This document shows, piece after piece, positions 1 to 6,985 of a stretch of 24,270 nt of DNA; the stretch's first letter is position 1, and each line of letters opens with the position of its first letter. Location: the NCBI GenBank assembly GCA_027347125.1, contig DAIERC010000183.1, positions 1 to 24,270 of the forward strand, given 5' to 3'. The translations under genes were made by a program, and so were the position numbers. This DNA comes from Ignavibacteriales bacterium. Its GTDB lineage: Bacteria > Bacteroidota > Ignavibacteria > Ignavibacteriales > Ignavibacteriaceae. Under the pieces are notes generated by a model, which saw only the letters and a list, made by a program, of their open reading frames with translations, was not told where the DNA came from and did not search any database.

Positions 1-707
1 AAAAGTTTAGCGCCTAAAACCGTAGGGAAAGGGAACTGGATTAAACGCTTTTCTTTTTTTACTCCGTTAAGAATTATTTGGGCGGCGCGTTCGGGCGGCA
101 TTAAAAAAGGCATGTTAAAGTCATTTTTGTCCGTCATAGGAGTTTTAACAAAACCAGGTTTTACCGTTATAACTTTCACGTTATATTTTTTTAGTTCGAC
201 CCTTAAACTTTCAAGAAATTTTGTTACCGCCGCTTTGCTTGCGCAATAAAAGCCGCTTTTAGGAAAACCTCTTCCGTCAGCTAAACTAGATACGCCTACA
301 ATCATTCCTTTTTTCTCGATAATAAAGTTGGGAAGTAATTCTTCCACACAATAAATTAATCCAAGTACGTTTACGCCGAAAGTATTTTCAGCTTCAGTAG
401 ATTTGAAATTTTCTACCTTGCTTCTTCCGCTAACCCCGGAATTTAGAATAGCTATATCAATCTCGCCGAATTTCCGCCTCACAATCTGTATGGCTGATTT
501 TATTTCTTCTTTGTTTCTTACGTCGCACTGAAGCGGTATTATATTGCTGCCGTAATCTTTTAACTCGGCCGCAATATTATCCAGCACATTTTTTTTCCTT
601 GAAAGTATTGCAAGGTTGCACTTTTCAGCGGCCAGGGCTTTTGTTAAACAATAGCCGATACCGCTTGAAGCTCCGGTTATTAAAATTGTTTTGCCGGTTA
701 AAATCAT
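1..707 (-). CDS. SDR-family short-chain dehydrogenase/reductase (3' end beyond window)
   Basis: A classical NAD(P)-dependent short-chain oxidoreductase with a Rossmann fold; its substrate cannot be read from the sequence. The frame opens at ATG 705-707 and stays open to the window edge, giving about 235 residues without the C-terminus. Visible motifs are the cofactor-binding TGASSGIG at residues 11-18, a catalytic Ser at about 141, and the YxxxK pair as Y154-C-A-S-K158, with the usual 13-residue Ser-Tyr spacing. After K158 comes a typical VKPGFVKTPM segment. The late region (PERAAQII, then FPFPT) resembles bacterial DltE/YqjQ-like SDRs with a hydrophobic C-terminal part. It lies 81 bases downstream of the histidine kinase on the same strand, so co-transcription is possible but there is no functional tie. 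The family is certain; the specific role is unknown. Confidence 0.88.
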   Translation of the reverse strand, partial: MILTGKTILITGASSGIGYCLTKALAAEKCNLAILSRKKNVLDNIAAELKDYGSNIIPLQCDVRNKEEIKSAIQIVRRKFGEIDIAILNSGVSGRSKVENFKSTEAENTFGVNVLGLIYCVEELLPNFIIEKKGMIVGVSSLADGRGFPKSGFYCASKAAVTKFLESLRVELKKYNVKVITVKPGFVKTPMTDKNDFNMPFLMPPERAAQIILNGVKKEKRLIQFPFPTVLGAKL

Positions 708-788
708 AATATTAATAAATTCGTTTACATCAAAAGAAAAGAATGGTAGAGAAATTATAGCTTTTTTAAAATAAGTTATTATTTTGTT

Positions 789-1877
789 TTATGAAACAAG
801 CAGCTTTACGCTAACCAGTGTTTGTTTCAAAGGGATGCTTTCAATTGTAAGTTGGCCGCAGTAAATATCAAGTATTTTTTTTACAATCGATAACCCGAGC
901 CCTGCCCCTTTTCTTTCGTACATCATTCTTTCAAACTGCATATATTCACCTACCTGACGTATTTGCTCCCCGCTCATGCCTCTGCCGTGGTCTACAAAAT
1001 AAAGGATGTATTCCATACCGTATGAATAGCCGCTAATATGAATGTGAGTATCTTTATTTGAGAATTTAAAAGCGTTATCAACAACTTCTTCAACCAGTTT
1101 TTTTAGGTGTTCTTTTGAAATTACCAAATCGGCCGATGTAATTTCAATCTCAATATCGTCTTCTCTGCCGTATGCTTTGGCTTTATTATAAGCCGCATCC
1201 TTTATTAATTCTTTTGTTATTGTGGTTGAGTGTTTTCTTAGGACTCTAAGGTTTGCTCTATCTCTGGATAGCGCATCTAACTTTGTAGCGGTAAGAATAT
1301 TTTGAACCAGGCAGTTTAACCTGTTTGCCGATTCTTTAATACTTCCGGCAACATCAAGAATATCTTCTCGTTCAATTGTCTGGTAATCTTCAATCAGATA
1401 ATCGGCAAAGCCCGAAATTGCCGCAAGCGGTGTTTGCAATTCATGTGGTAAAGAATATGAAATACTTTTTCTTAAACTATTGATATCTTTCTCATATAAT
1501 TCTCTTTTATTCAGCCTTACTTTTATAGCGTCGATTAATTCGTTGCAGTTAAATGGCTTTGTTAAAAAATCGTCTGCACCTAATCTCATGCCTTCGCGTA
1601 TATCTGTTTCTTCTGACTTGCCCGAAAGAAAAATAAACGGAATTGTAGCCGTTCCGGGGTTTTCTTTTAATGCGCTCATTACTTCATAGCCGCTCATCTG
1701 AGGCATCATAACATCGCATAATATAAGGTCGGGCGCTTCGAGCAATGCTTTTTGAACTCCGGATTTCCCATCGTATGTGGCTCTAACGTCAAAGCCTTCA
1801 TCTTCAAGTTTTTCTTGTAACGTATATACGTTTTCTGGAACGTCGTCAATAACTAAAATTTTTTTCCGGCTGTTCAT
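789..1877 (-). CDS. Hybrid response regulator / histidine kinase (N-terminal REC, HisKA, HATPase)
   Basis: A cytoplasmic 362-residue two-component protein in the reversed order: receiver first, kinase second. The receiver (about 5-122) has the acidic pair D11/D12, phosphoacceptor D55 in LILCDVMMP, and conserved K107 in LTKPF. A short linker leads to the dimerisation/phosphoacceptor helix with H145 in SLPHELQTPL. The catalytic ATPase domain follows, with N-box (VVDNAFKFSN), G1 box (DHGRGMS) and G2 box (GAGLGLSIV). There is no membrane segment or PAS/GAF sensor, so the receiver is probably the input, phosphorylated by another kinase or from its own H145. No cognate response regulator with an output domain lies nearby. 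It diverges from the DUF3109-rpoN operon across 227 bases. The family call is firm; the pathway is unknown. Confidence 0.93.
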   Translation of the reverse strand: MNSRKKILVIDDVPENVYTLQEKLEDEGFDVRATYDGKSGVQKALLEAPDLILCDVMMPQMSGYEVMSALKENPGTATIPFIFLSGKSEETDIREGMRLGADDFLTKPFNCNELIDAIKVRLNKRELYEKDINSLRKSISYSLPHELQTPLAAISGFADYLIEDYQTIEREDILDVAGSIKESANRLNCLVQNILTATKLDALSRDRANLRVLRKHSTTITKELIKDAAYNKAKAYGREDDIEIEITSADLVISKEHLKKLVEEVVDNAFKFSNKDTHIHISGYSYGMEYILYFVDHGRGMSGEQIRQVGEYMQFERMMYERKGAGLGLSIVKKILDIYCGQLTIESIPLKQTLVSVKLLVS

Positions 1878-2104
1878 TACTATACATCCTTTGTTTGCAT
1901 TAAAAATGAAACAATTTGTATCTTGCTGCTCATATTTGAGACAACTATGTTTTCATCAAAATTATTAAACATATAAACAGAAGTTGTAACAATTCCATTA
2001 TTAGGGTTTAATACTTTTAATTTTAGAATAAAAAAGCGATTCGGGCACATTTAAATTTTTCTATTTAATAACAAATTATTATCTTTTCAGCAAAAATTAT
2101 TCCA
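1878..2104. promoter_or_regulatory. Divergent intergenic region between histidine kinase and rpoN operon
   Basis: These 227 AT-rich bases separate two divergently transcribed units, so promoters for both must lie here or be embedded in the coding ends. I see no convincing -35/-10 pair, no inverted repeat of note and no clear Shine-Dalgarno sequence before the start at 2105. No open frame here resembles a protein. Confidence 0.5.
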
Positions 2105-2674
2105 ATGATTGTTAGTAACGTAATACCGGTAGAAGATGTACTTGTTAGGCAAGAAATTCCAGAAGCCAGGTTTGCCTGCGATTTAGATAAATGCAAAGGT
2201 GCTTGCTGTACACTGGAAAGCGATTACGGCGCACCGTTGCTTGAAGAAGAAATTGAAGAAATTAAAAAAATTTTAGATGTCGTAATCGACTATATTCCAG
2301 CTTCACATAAAAAAATTATAGATGAAGACGGATTTTACGAAATTAAAGACGGTGAATTGATGACAAGCAGCGTTAACAGCAAAGCTTGCGTGTTTGTTTA
2401 CTATGATAAAGGTATTGCCAAGTGTTCTATAGAAAAAGCTTTTTTCGAAGGCAAAGTTACTTTTAGAAAACCAATCTCGTGTCATCTTTTCCCCATCCGT
2501 GTTTCTAAGTTTAGCGGAGACGTCTTAAGATTTGAAAAATTTTCCGAATGTTCGTCTGCTCTGGAAAACGGGGCAAAGAACGATATAAAATTAATTGACT
2601 TCTGTAAGGATTCACTTACACGACTTTATGGCCAAAAATGGTATTTAACTTTAAAGAAAATTATCGGTACGTAA
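2105..2674 (+). CDS. DUF3109 family cysteine-cluster protein
   Basis: A 189-residue soluble protein recognised as DUF3109, a family related to the YkgJ-type CxxxCxxCC putative zinc/iron-chelating cluster. Its biochemical function is not established. The N-terminus carries the diagnostic cysteines C25, C30, C34 and C35 in ACDLDKCKGACC, and further conserved cysteines are C95, C107 and C126 (KPISCHLFPIRV). The length matches the family. No signal peptide or membrane helix is visible, so it is probably cytoplasmic. Its TAA ends one base before the rpoN start, so the two are almost certainly co-transcribed and possibly translationally coupled. The family assignment is strong, and any role in sigma-54 biology is inference from position only. 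Confidence 0.9.
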   Translation: MIVSNVIPVEDVLVRQEIPEARFACDLDKCKGACCTLESDYGAPLLEEEIEEIKKILDVVIDYIPASHKKIIDEDGFYEIKDGELMTSSVNSKACVFVYYDKGIAKCSIEKAFFEGKVTFRKPISCHLFPIRVSKFSGDVLRFEKFSECSSALENGAKNDIKLIDFCKDSLTRLYGQKWYLTLKKIIGT

Positions 2675-2675
2675 T

Positions 2676-4133
2676 ATGTTAACATTAAGTCAAAAACTTT
2701 CGCAGCAACAAAAATTATCGCCACAGCAAATTCAATATCAAAAACTGTTACAGTTAAACACGATGGCTTTGGAGCAAAGAATAAAAACCGAGCTTGAGCT
2801 TAACCCGATTCTTGAAGAAATTCAAGAAGAGGAAACCGAGCTTACACAAGATACGGAAGACAAGGATGATAAGGTTGACGACATTGAAGATGAATTTGAG
2901 GATTATGATAACGAAGAGTTTGAACTTGAAGATTTTATGAACGATTACGATAATGAAGTAGAAAAAGCCAACCGCAGCAAAGATGATGAAATTTACCAGC
3001 CGCTGGCTCCCGCAAGGGAAAGTTTAAGCGAGCATCTTCGCAATCAACTAAGCATGCTTAACCTTGATGATGACAAATATATGCTCGGTGAAGAGATAAT
3101 CGGCAACCTTGATTCCGACGGGTATCTTAAAAGCAGCCTCGTTGATATTTTAAAAGAACTTGAAATGTTTGAGCATGTTACTATTGATGAGAAAGAGGCC
3201 GAATCTTTATTAAAGACAATCCAAACGTTCGATCCGATGGGCATTGCTTGCCGCAGTTTGCAGGAATGCCTGCTTATTCAACTTAGAAATTTGCCGCACG
3301 ACCAGTATTTTGGGTACCTCGCCGAGGAACTGCTTTCTAAATACTTTAACGACTTTACACAGAAGCGTTACGATTCCATAAAACAAAAAATGAATTTATC
3401 CGACGAAACGCTGAAATCGGTAATAGAATTAATCCAAAGCTTAAACCCCAAACCCGGCGAAGGCAATATTGATTCCGTTGAAATGAATCAAATTACGCCC
3501 GATTTTATAGTGGAAAAAGTTGAAGACGATTTTGTAATTACCCTTAACGACAGAAGTGTTCCTTCGGTTACTTTGAGCAAAACTTATCTTGAAATGCTCG
3601 ACCAGAATAAACGCGGGAAAAAAAATTCAAACCACGATAAAAACACATACAAGTTCCTACGTGAAAAGTTTGAATCGGCAAAATGGTTCATCGCCTGCAT
3701 ACAGCAGCGCAGAGAAACTTTGATGAAGATAATGCAGGCAATTGTAGAAAAGCAATACGAGTTTTTCGATAAAGGGCCGAAGCTGTTAAGGCCGATGATC
3801 TATAAAGATATTGCGGATGAAATTCACATGGACATCTCCACAATAAGCCGCGTGGTAAACGGTAAATACGTGCAAAGTCCAATGGGCATTCATGAATTAA
3901 AATATTTTTTTAGTGAAGGGCTCAGCACAGATTCCGGCGAGGAAGTTTCAAACAAACACATAAAAGAAAGATTAAAAGAAATTATCGACGGCGAAGATAA
4001 AAATTCCCCCCACAGCGACGACAAACTTGCCGAAATCCTGAACGAAGAAGGCATTCATATAGCTAGAAGAACGGTTGCAAAATATAGAGAACAATTAAGA
4101 ATTCCGATTGCCAGACTACGCCGCGAATTATGA
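2676..4133 (+). CDS. rpoN: RNA polymerase sigma-54 factor
   Basis: Full-length sigma-54 (485 residues), which directs RNA polymerase to -24/-12 promoters that open only with an AAA+ activator. Region I is the glutamine-rich N-terminus (LSQKLSQQQKLSPQQIQYQK, residues 4-23). Region II is strongly acidic, about 48-100. The core-binding domain and the helix-turn-helix (DIADEIHMDISTISRVVNG) follow. The diagnostic RpoN box ARRTVAKYRE is at residues 463-472, near the C-terminus as expected. The gene starts one base after the upstream DUF3109 stop. Its TGA stop overlaps the next gene's ATG (ATGA at 4130-4133) and is followed at once by an in-frame TAG, making a tandem stop. A putative client activator lies at 6986-9442. 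Confidence 0.98.
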   Translation: MLTLSQKLSQQQKLSPQQIQYQKLLQLNTMALEQRIKTELELNPILEEIQEEETELTQDTEDKDDKVDDIEDEFEDYDNEEFELEDFMNDYDNEVEKANRSKDDEIYQPLAPARESLSEHLRNQLSMLNLDDDKYMLGEEIIGNLDSDGYLKSSLVDILKELEMFEHVTIDEKEAESLLKTIQTFDPMGIACRSLQECLLIQLRNLPHDQYFGYLAEELLSKYFNDFTQKRYDSIKQKMNLSDETLKSVIELIQSLNPKPGEGNIDSVEMNQITPDFIVEKVEDDFVITLNDRSVPSVTLSKTYLEMLDQNKRGKKNSNHDKNTYKFLREKFESAKWFIACIQQRRETLMKIMQAIVEKQYEFFDKGPKLLRPMIYKDIADEIHMDISTISRVVNGKYVQSPMGIHELKYFFSEGLSTDSGEEVSNKHIKERLKEIIDGEDKNSPHSDDKLAEILNEEGIHIARRTVAKYREQLRIPIARLRREL

Positions 4134-4771
4134 TAGAAAATGTTATCGATGTACTTATTATAATTATTATGTTTTCAACTTTCGGTTTTCTACATTCTTT
4201 CCTGGCGTCCAACAAGGTAAAAAAATATTTAACGGATCGTTTAGGCAATTTAATTGCGTTCTACAGATTTTTTTATGTAGTAACTTCACTTCTGCTATTT
4301 TATTTTATATACGGGTATGCGCCCGACGGGCATATAATTGTTTACGATCTTAAGCCGCCTTTCGACTTGATTATACTTATCCCGCAGTTTTTAGGATTGG
4401 CGGGTTTGTTGTGGTCCATAAAATATTTTTACGTTAAGGAGTTTCTTGGAGTCAATCAAATAATAAGATGGCAGAATAATCAATACGACACAAACGAGCT
4501 GGATGAGCATTTAACATTAAGAATAGCAGGCCCGTACAAATACTGCCGCCACCCGGTTTATTTATTTTCAATTGTCTTTCTGATCTTTAGATCCGAAATG
4601 GATTTAAATTACTTAACGTTTTTAATTTGTATTACTGCTTATTTTTATGTCGGTTCTTTTTTCGAAGAAAACAAACTTGTAGAAAGATTCGGTGCCGAAT
4701 ACATACATTATCAGCAAACTGTACCCAGAATTTTCCCGTTAAAATTGGGCTTATACAAAAAGCGAAAGTAA
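4130..4771 (+). CDS. Membrane methyltransferase-like protein (ICMT/PEMT/NnrU family)
   Basis: A 213-residue integral membrane protein with about five hydrophobic segments, starting with VLIIIIMFSTFGFLH. The C-terminal half carries the signature of the isoprenylcysteine/phospholipid methyltransferase superfamily: GPYKYCRHPVY (R140, H141, P142, Y144), a paired glutamate E179-E180, FGAEYIHYQ and a terminal VPRIFPLK. In characterised members the RHP and EE residues help bind S-adenosylmethionine. NnrU-like proteins share the fold. The acceptor could be a lipid, quinone or protein and cannot be told from the sequence. The ATG overlaps the rpoN stop by four bases, which implies translational coupling. 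There is no known functional link between this family and sigma-54. Confidence 0.8.
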   Translation: MIENVIDVLIIIIMFSTFGFLHSFLASNKVKKYLTDRLGNLIAFYRFFYVVTSLLLFYFIYGYAPDGHIIVYDLKPPFDLIILIPQFLGLAGLLWSIKYFYVKEFLGVNQIIRWQNNQYDTNELDEHLTLRIAGPYKYCRHPVYLFSIVFLIFRSEMDLNYLTFLICITAYFYVGSFFEENKLVERFGAEYIHYQQTVPRIFPLKLGLYKKRK

Positions 4772-4881
4772 TCTTACAGTTGCGAATCAAAAAAAACAAA
4801 AATTTTTTCTTATTTGAAGAAACTTTAAAATATAATTTTCGATAATACATAATCTTGCTCGATATGTGATTTAACAGTGCT

Positions 4882-4899
4882 GCAATTTTCATAAATTGC
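4882..4899. promoter_or_regulatory. Perfect 7-bp hairpin upstream of hslV
   Basis: GCAATTT (4882-4888), loop TCAT, AAATTGC (4893-4899) forms a perfect stem about 68 bases before the hslV start. It is not the CIRCE heat-shock operator (TTAGCACTC-N9-GAGTGCTAA), and no sigma-32-like promoter is seen. It could be an operator or a leader hairpin, or chance in AT-rich DNA. Confidence 0.3.
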
Positions 4900-4966
4900 G
4901 ATTGTGCCGATTAAGTTTATAATTTTACATACTAAATTGATTTTTTAGAAAACCGGAGTTTCTATA

Positions 4967-5503
4967 ATGGATATGAATATAAAGGCTACAACAATAATAG
5001 GCGTCGTTCACAACGGCGAATCAGCCCTTGGCGGAGACGGACAGGTAACGCTCGGCAATACTGTAATGAAGCATAACGCAGTTAAAATAAGAAAGATTGC
5101 CAACGGTAAGGTGCTCTGCGGTTTTGCAGGCGCTTCCGCCGATGCATTTACGCTTGTAGAAAGGTTTGAAGATAAACTTGAACAATACCGGGGCAATGTA
5201 AACCGTGCGGCGGTTGAACTTGCAAAAGACTGGCGTACAGATAAGTTCTTAAGAAAACTTGAAGCCATGCTTGCTGTTGTTGCCGATGGAAAAGCACTAA
5301 TAATTTCCGGGAACGGCGACGTAATAGAACCGGATGATCAAATTGTGGCAATCGGTTCGGGCGGCATGTATGCTTTGGCTGCTGCGCGCTCGTTAAAAAA
5401 ATACAGTAAGCTCTCGGCAAAGGAAATAGTTGAAGAAGCATTAAAAACCGCTTCCGAAATTTGTATCTATACAAATGATAAAATTAATGTTGAAGTACTT
5501 TAA
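4967..5503 (+). CDS. hslV: ATP-dependent protease peptidase subunit HslV
   Basis: HslV (ClpQ), the threonine peptidase that stacks as a double hexamer under the HslU ring to degrade unfolded and regulatory proteins. It has 178 residues, the usual size. The sequence ATTIIGVVHNGESALGGDGQ places the catalytic threonine at T8, so a 7-residue propeptide must be removed autocatalytically. This contrasts with the E. coli form, where only Met is removed. GGDGQVTLGNTVMKHNAVKI and the central GFAGASADAF stretch are family hallmarks. An upstream CCGGAG about 8 bases before ATG supports the start. hslU begins 18 bases downstream, in the conserved order hslV-hslU. Confidence 0.98.
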   Translation: MDMNIKATTIIGVVHNGESALGGDGQVTLGNTVMKHNAVKIRKIANGKVLCGFAGASADAFTLVERFEDKLEQYRGNVNRAAVELAKDWRTDKFLRKLEAMLAVVADGKALIISGNGDVIEPDDQIVAIGSGGMYALAAARSLKKYSKLSAKEIVEEALKTASEICIYTNDKINVEVL

Positions 5504-5521
5504 AAAAAGCAGACAATAAAA

Positions 5522-6898
5522 ATGAAAAATAAAAATATGAAGGCGTTAACGCCATCTCAGATAGTAAACGAGCTAGACAAATATATCATTGGTCAAACCG
5601 AAGCGAAAAGAGCCGTTGCAATTGCACTTAGAAACCGTTGGAGAAGACAACAGGTAACAGATGCGCTGCGTGAAGAAATTCTTCCTAACAATATAATTCT
5701 GATCGGGCCAACGGGGGTTGGAAAAACAGAAATTGCCAGGAGGCTTGCAAAACTTGCCGAGGCGCCGTTCGTAAAAGTTGAGGCGTCAAAATTCACCGAA
5801 GTGGGTTATGTAGGCCGCGATGTTGAATCTATGATTCGCGATCTTGCAGACTTTGCGGTTAACCTGGTAAAATCGGAAAAGGAATTGGAAGTTAGAGCAA
5901 AAGCAGAAGAAATGGCGGAAGAAAAAATTTTAGATATCCTGATACCGCCCGTAAAAAAAGCATCGCAGATAAACGAAAACGAAGAGAACCACGAGAACAA
6001 TGAAGTTTACCAAAATCAAAAAACCCGCGAGTGGATGAAAGAAAAATTAAAGAACGGCGAGCTAGACGATAAATTAATTGAGTTCGACACAAACGCGCAA
6101 AATGCGCTCGGCATGCAGGTGCTCGGGCCGTTCGGCATGGATGACCTCGGCATCAATTTCCAGGAAATAATGGGAAACATAATGCCGAAAAAGAAAAAGA
6201 AAAGAAAAACAAAAATATCAGAAGCCAGAAAAGTAATTGCGCAGGAAGAAGCCCAAAAGCTTATCGACATGGAAGCCGTACAAAAAGAAGCGATTGACAG
6301 AGTTCAGGATTCGGGAATCGTTTTTATTGATGAGATAGATAAAGTTGCCGGCGGCGGAAAGTCTCAGGGCCCAGATGTATCGCGCGAAGGTGTTCAAAGA
6401 GATTTGCTCCCTATTGTCGAAGGCTCTAATGTTAACACAAAATACGGTGTTGTTAAAACCGACCATATTTTGTTTATAGCTTCGGGCGCATTTCATGTTT
6501 CAAAACCGTCAGACCTAATTCCGGAGCTGCAGGGAAGATTTCCGATTAGAGTTGAACTGAACAGTTTAACGCAGGAAGATTTTGTTCAGATACTAACAAA
6601 ACCCGAAAATGCTTTATTGAAACAATATAATGCGCTTCTTGAAACAGAAGGAGTTAAGCTGGAATTTACCGGCGACGCAATAAATGAAATTGCCCGCATC
6701 GCAACTGAAGTAAACGAACAGGTGGAAAATATTGGCGCACGCAGGCTGCATACTATTTTAACTACTTTACTGGACGAAATATTATTCGACGTGCCGGATA
6801 AACTCCCCTCAGAAAAAGTTAAAATAACAGCAAAAACGGTTAAACAAAAACTTGATGTTATTGTAAAAGACAGGGACTTAAGTAAGTTTATTCTATAA
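5522..6898 (+). CDS. hslU: ATP-dependent protease ATPase subunit HslU
   Basis: HslU (ClpY), the AAA+ unfoldase that feeds substrates to HslV; 458 residues. In order: the N-terminal LTPSQIVNELDKYIIGQ segment; Walker A GPTGVGKT at 62-69; a long intermediate I-domain (about 110-240) that is charged and lysine-rich (KKKKKRK); Walker B IVFIDEIDK with D270/E271; the GRFPIRVEL second region of homology; and a sensor II segment, GARRLHTI. The C-terminal DLSKFIL matches the tail that inserts into HslV pockets to activate the peptidase. No good Shine-Dalgarno precedes 5522. Translation from the second Met (5537, MKALTPS) is equally plausible and would trim five residues. It is clearly in an operon with hslV. 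Confidence 0.98.
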   Translation: MKNKNMKALTPSQIVNELDKYIIGQTEAKRAVAIALRNRWRRQQVTDALREEILPNNIILIGPTGVGKTEIARRLAKLAEAPFVKVEASKFTEVGYVGRDVESMIRDLADFAVNLVKSEKELEVRAKAEEMAEEKILDILIPPVKKASQINENEENHENNEVYQNQKTREWMKEKLKNGELDDKLIEFDTNAQNALGMQVLGPFGMDDLGINFQEIMGNIMPKKKKKRKTKISEARKVIAQEEAQKLIDMEAVQKEAIDRVQDSGIVFIDEIDKVAGGGKSQGPDVSREGVQRDLLPIVEGSNVNTKYGVVKTDHILFIASGAFHVSKPSDLIPELQGRFPIRVELNSLTQEDFVQILTKPENALLKQYNALLETEGVKLEFTGDAINEIARIATEVNEQVENIGARRLHTILTTLLDEILFDVPDKLPSEKVKITAKTVKQKLDVIVKDRDLSKFIL

Positions 6899-6951
6899 AA
6901 TGGATATTATATTTTAAAAAGTTTCTTTGTTTAAGCTGAATATCTATCTCA

Positions 6952-6969
6952 AGAAAAAATATTTTTTCT
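6952..6969. promoter_or_regulatory. Perfect 18-bp AT-rich palindrome before the CHASE2 sigma-54 activator
   Basis: AGAAAAAAT followed by its exact complement ATTTTTTCT is a perfect palindrome ending 16 bases before the ATG at 6986. It could be an operator for a dimeric regulator, or the adenine/thymine tracts of a small terminator for hslU. The base composition makes chance occurrence fairly likely. Confidence 0.3.
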
Positions 6970-6985
6970 ACAACAGATATGAAAT

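Noticed and set aside
4882..4899. CIRCE heat-shock operator before hslVU
   Set aside because: The hairpin arms GCAATTT/AAATTGC do not match the CIRCE arms TTAGCACTC/GAGTGCTAA.
5148..5474. A 108-codon minus-strand frame opposite hslV
   Set aside because: It is antisense to a highly conserved gene, with no family similarity or start signal.
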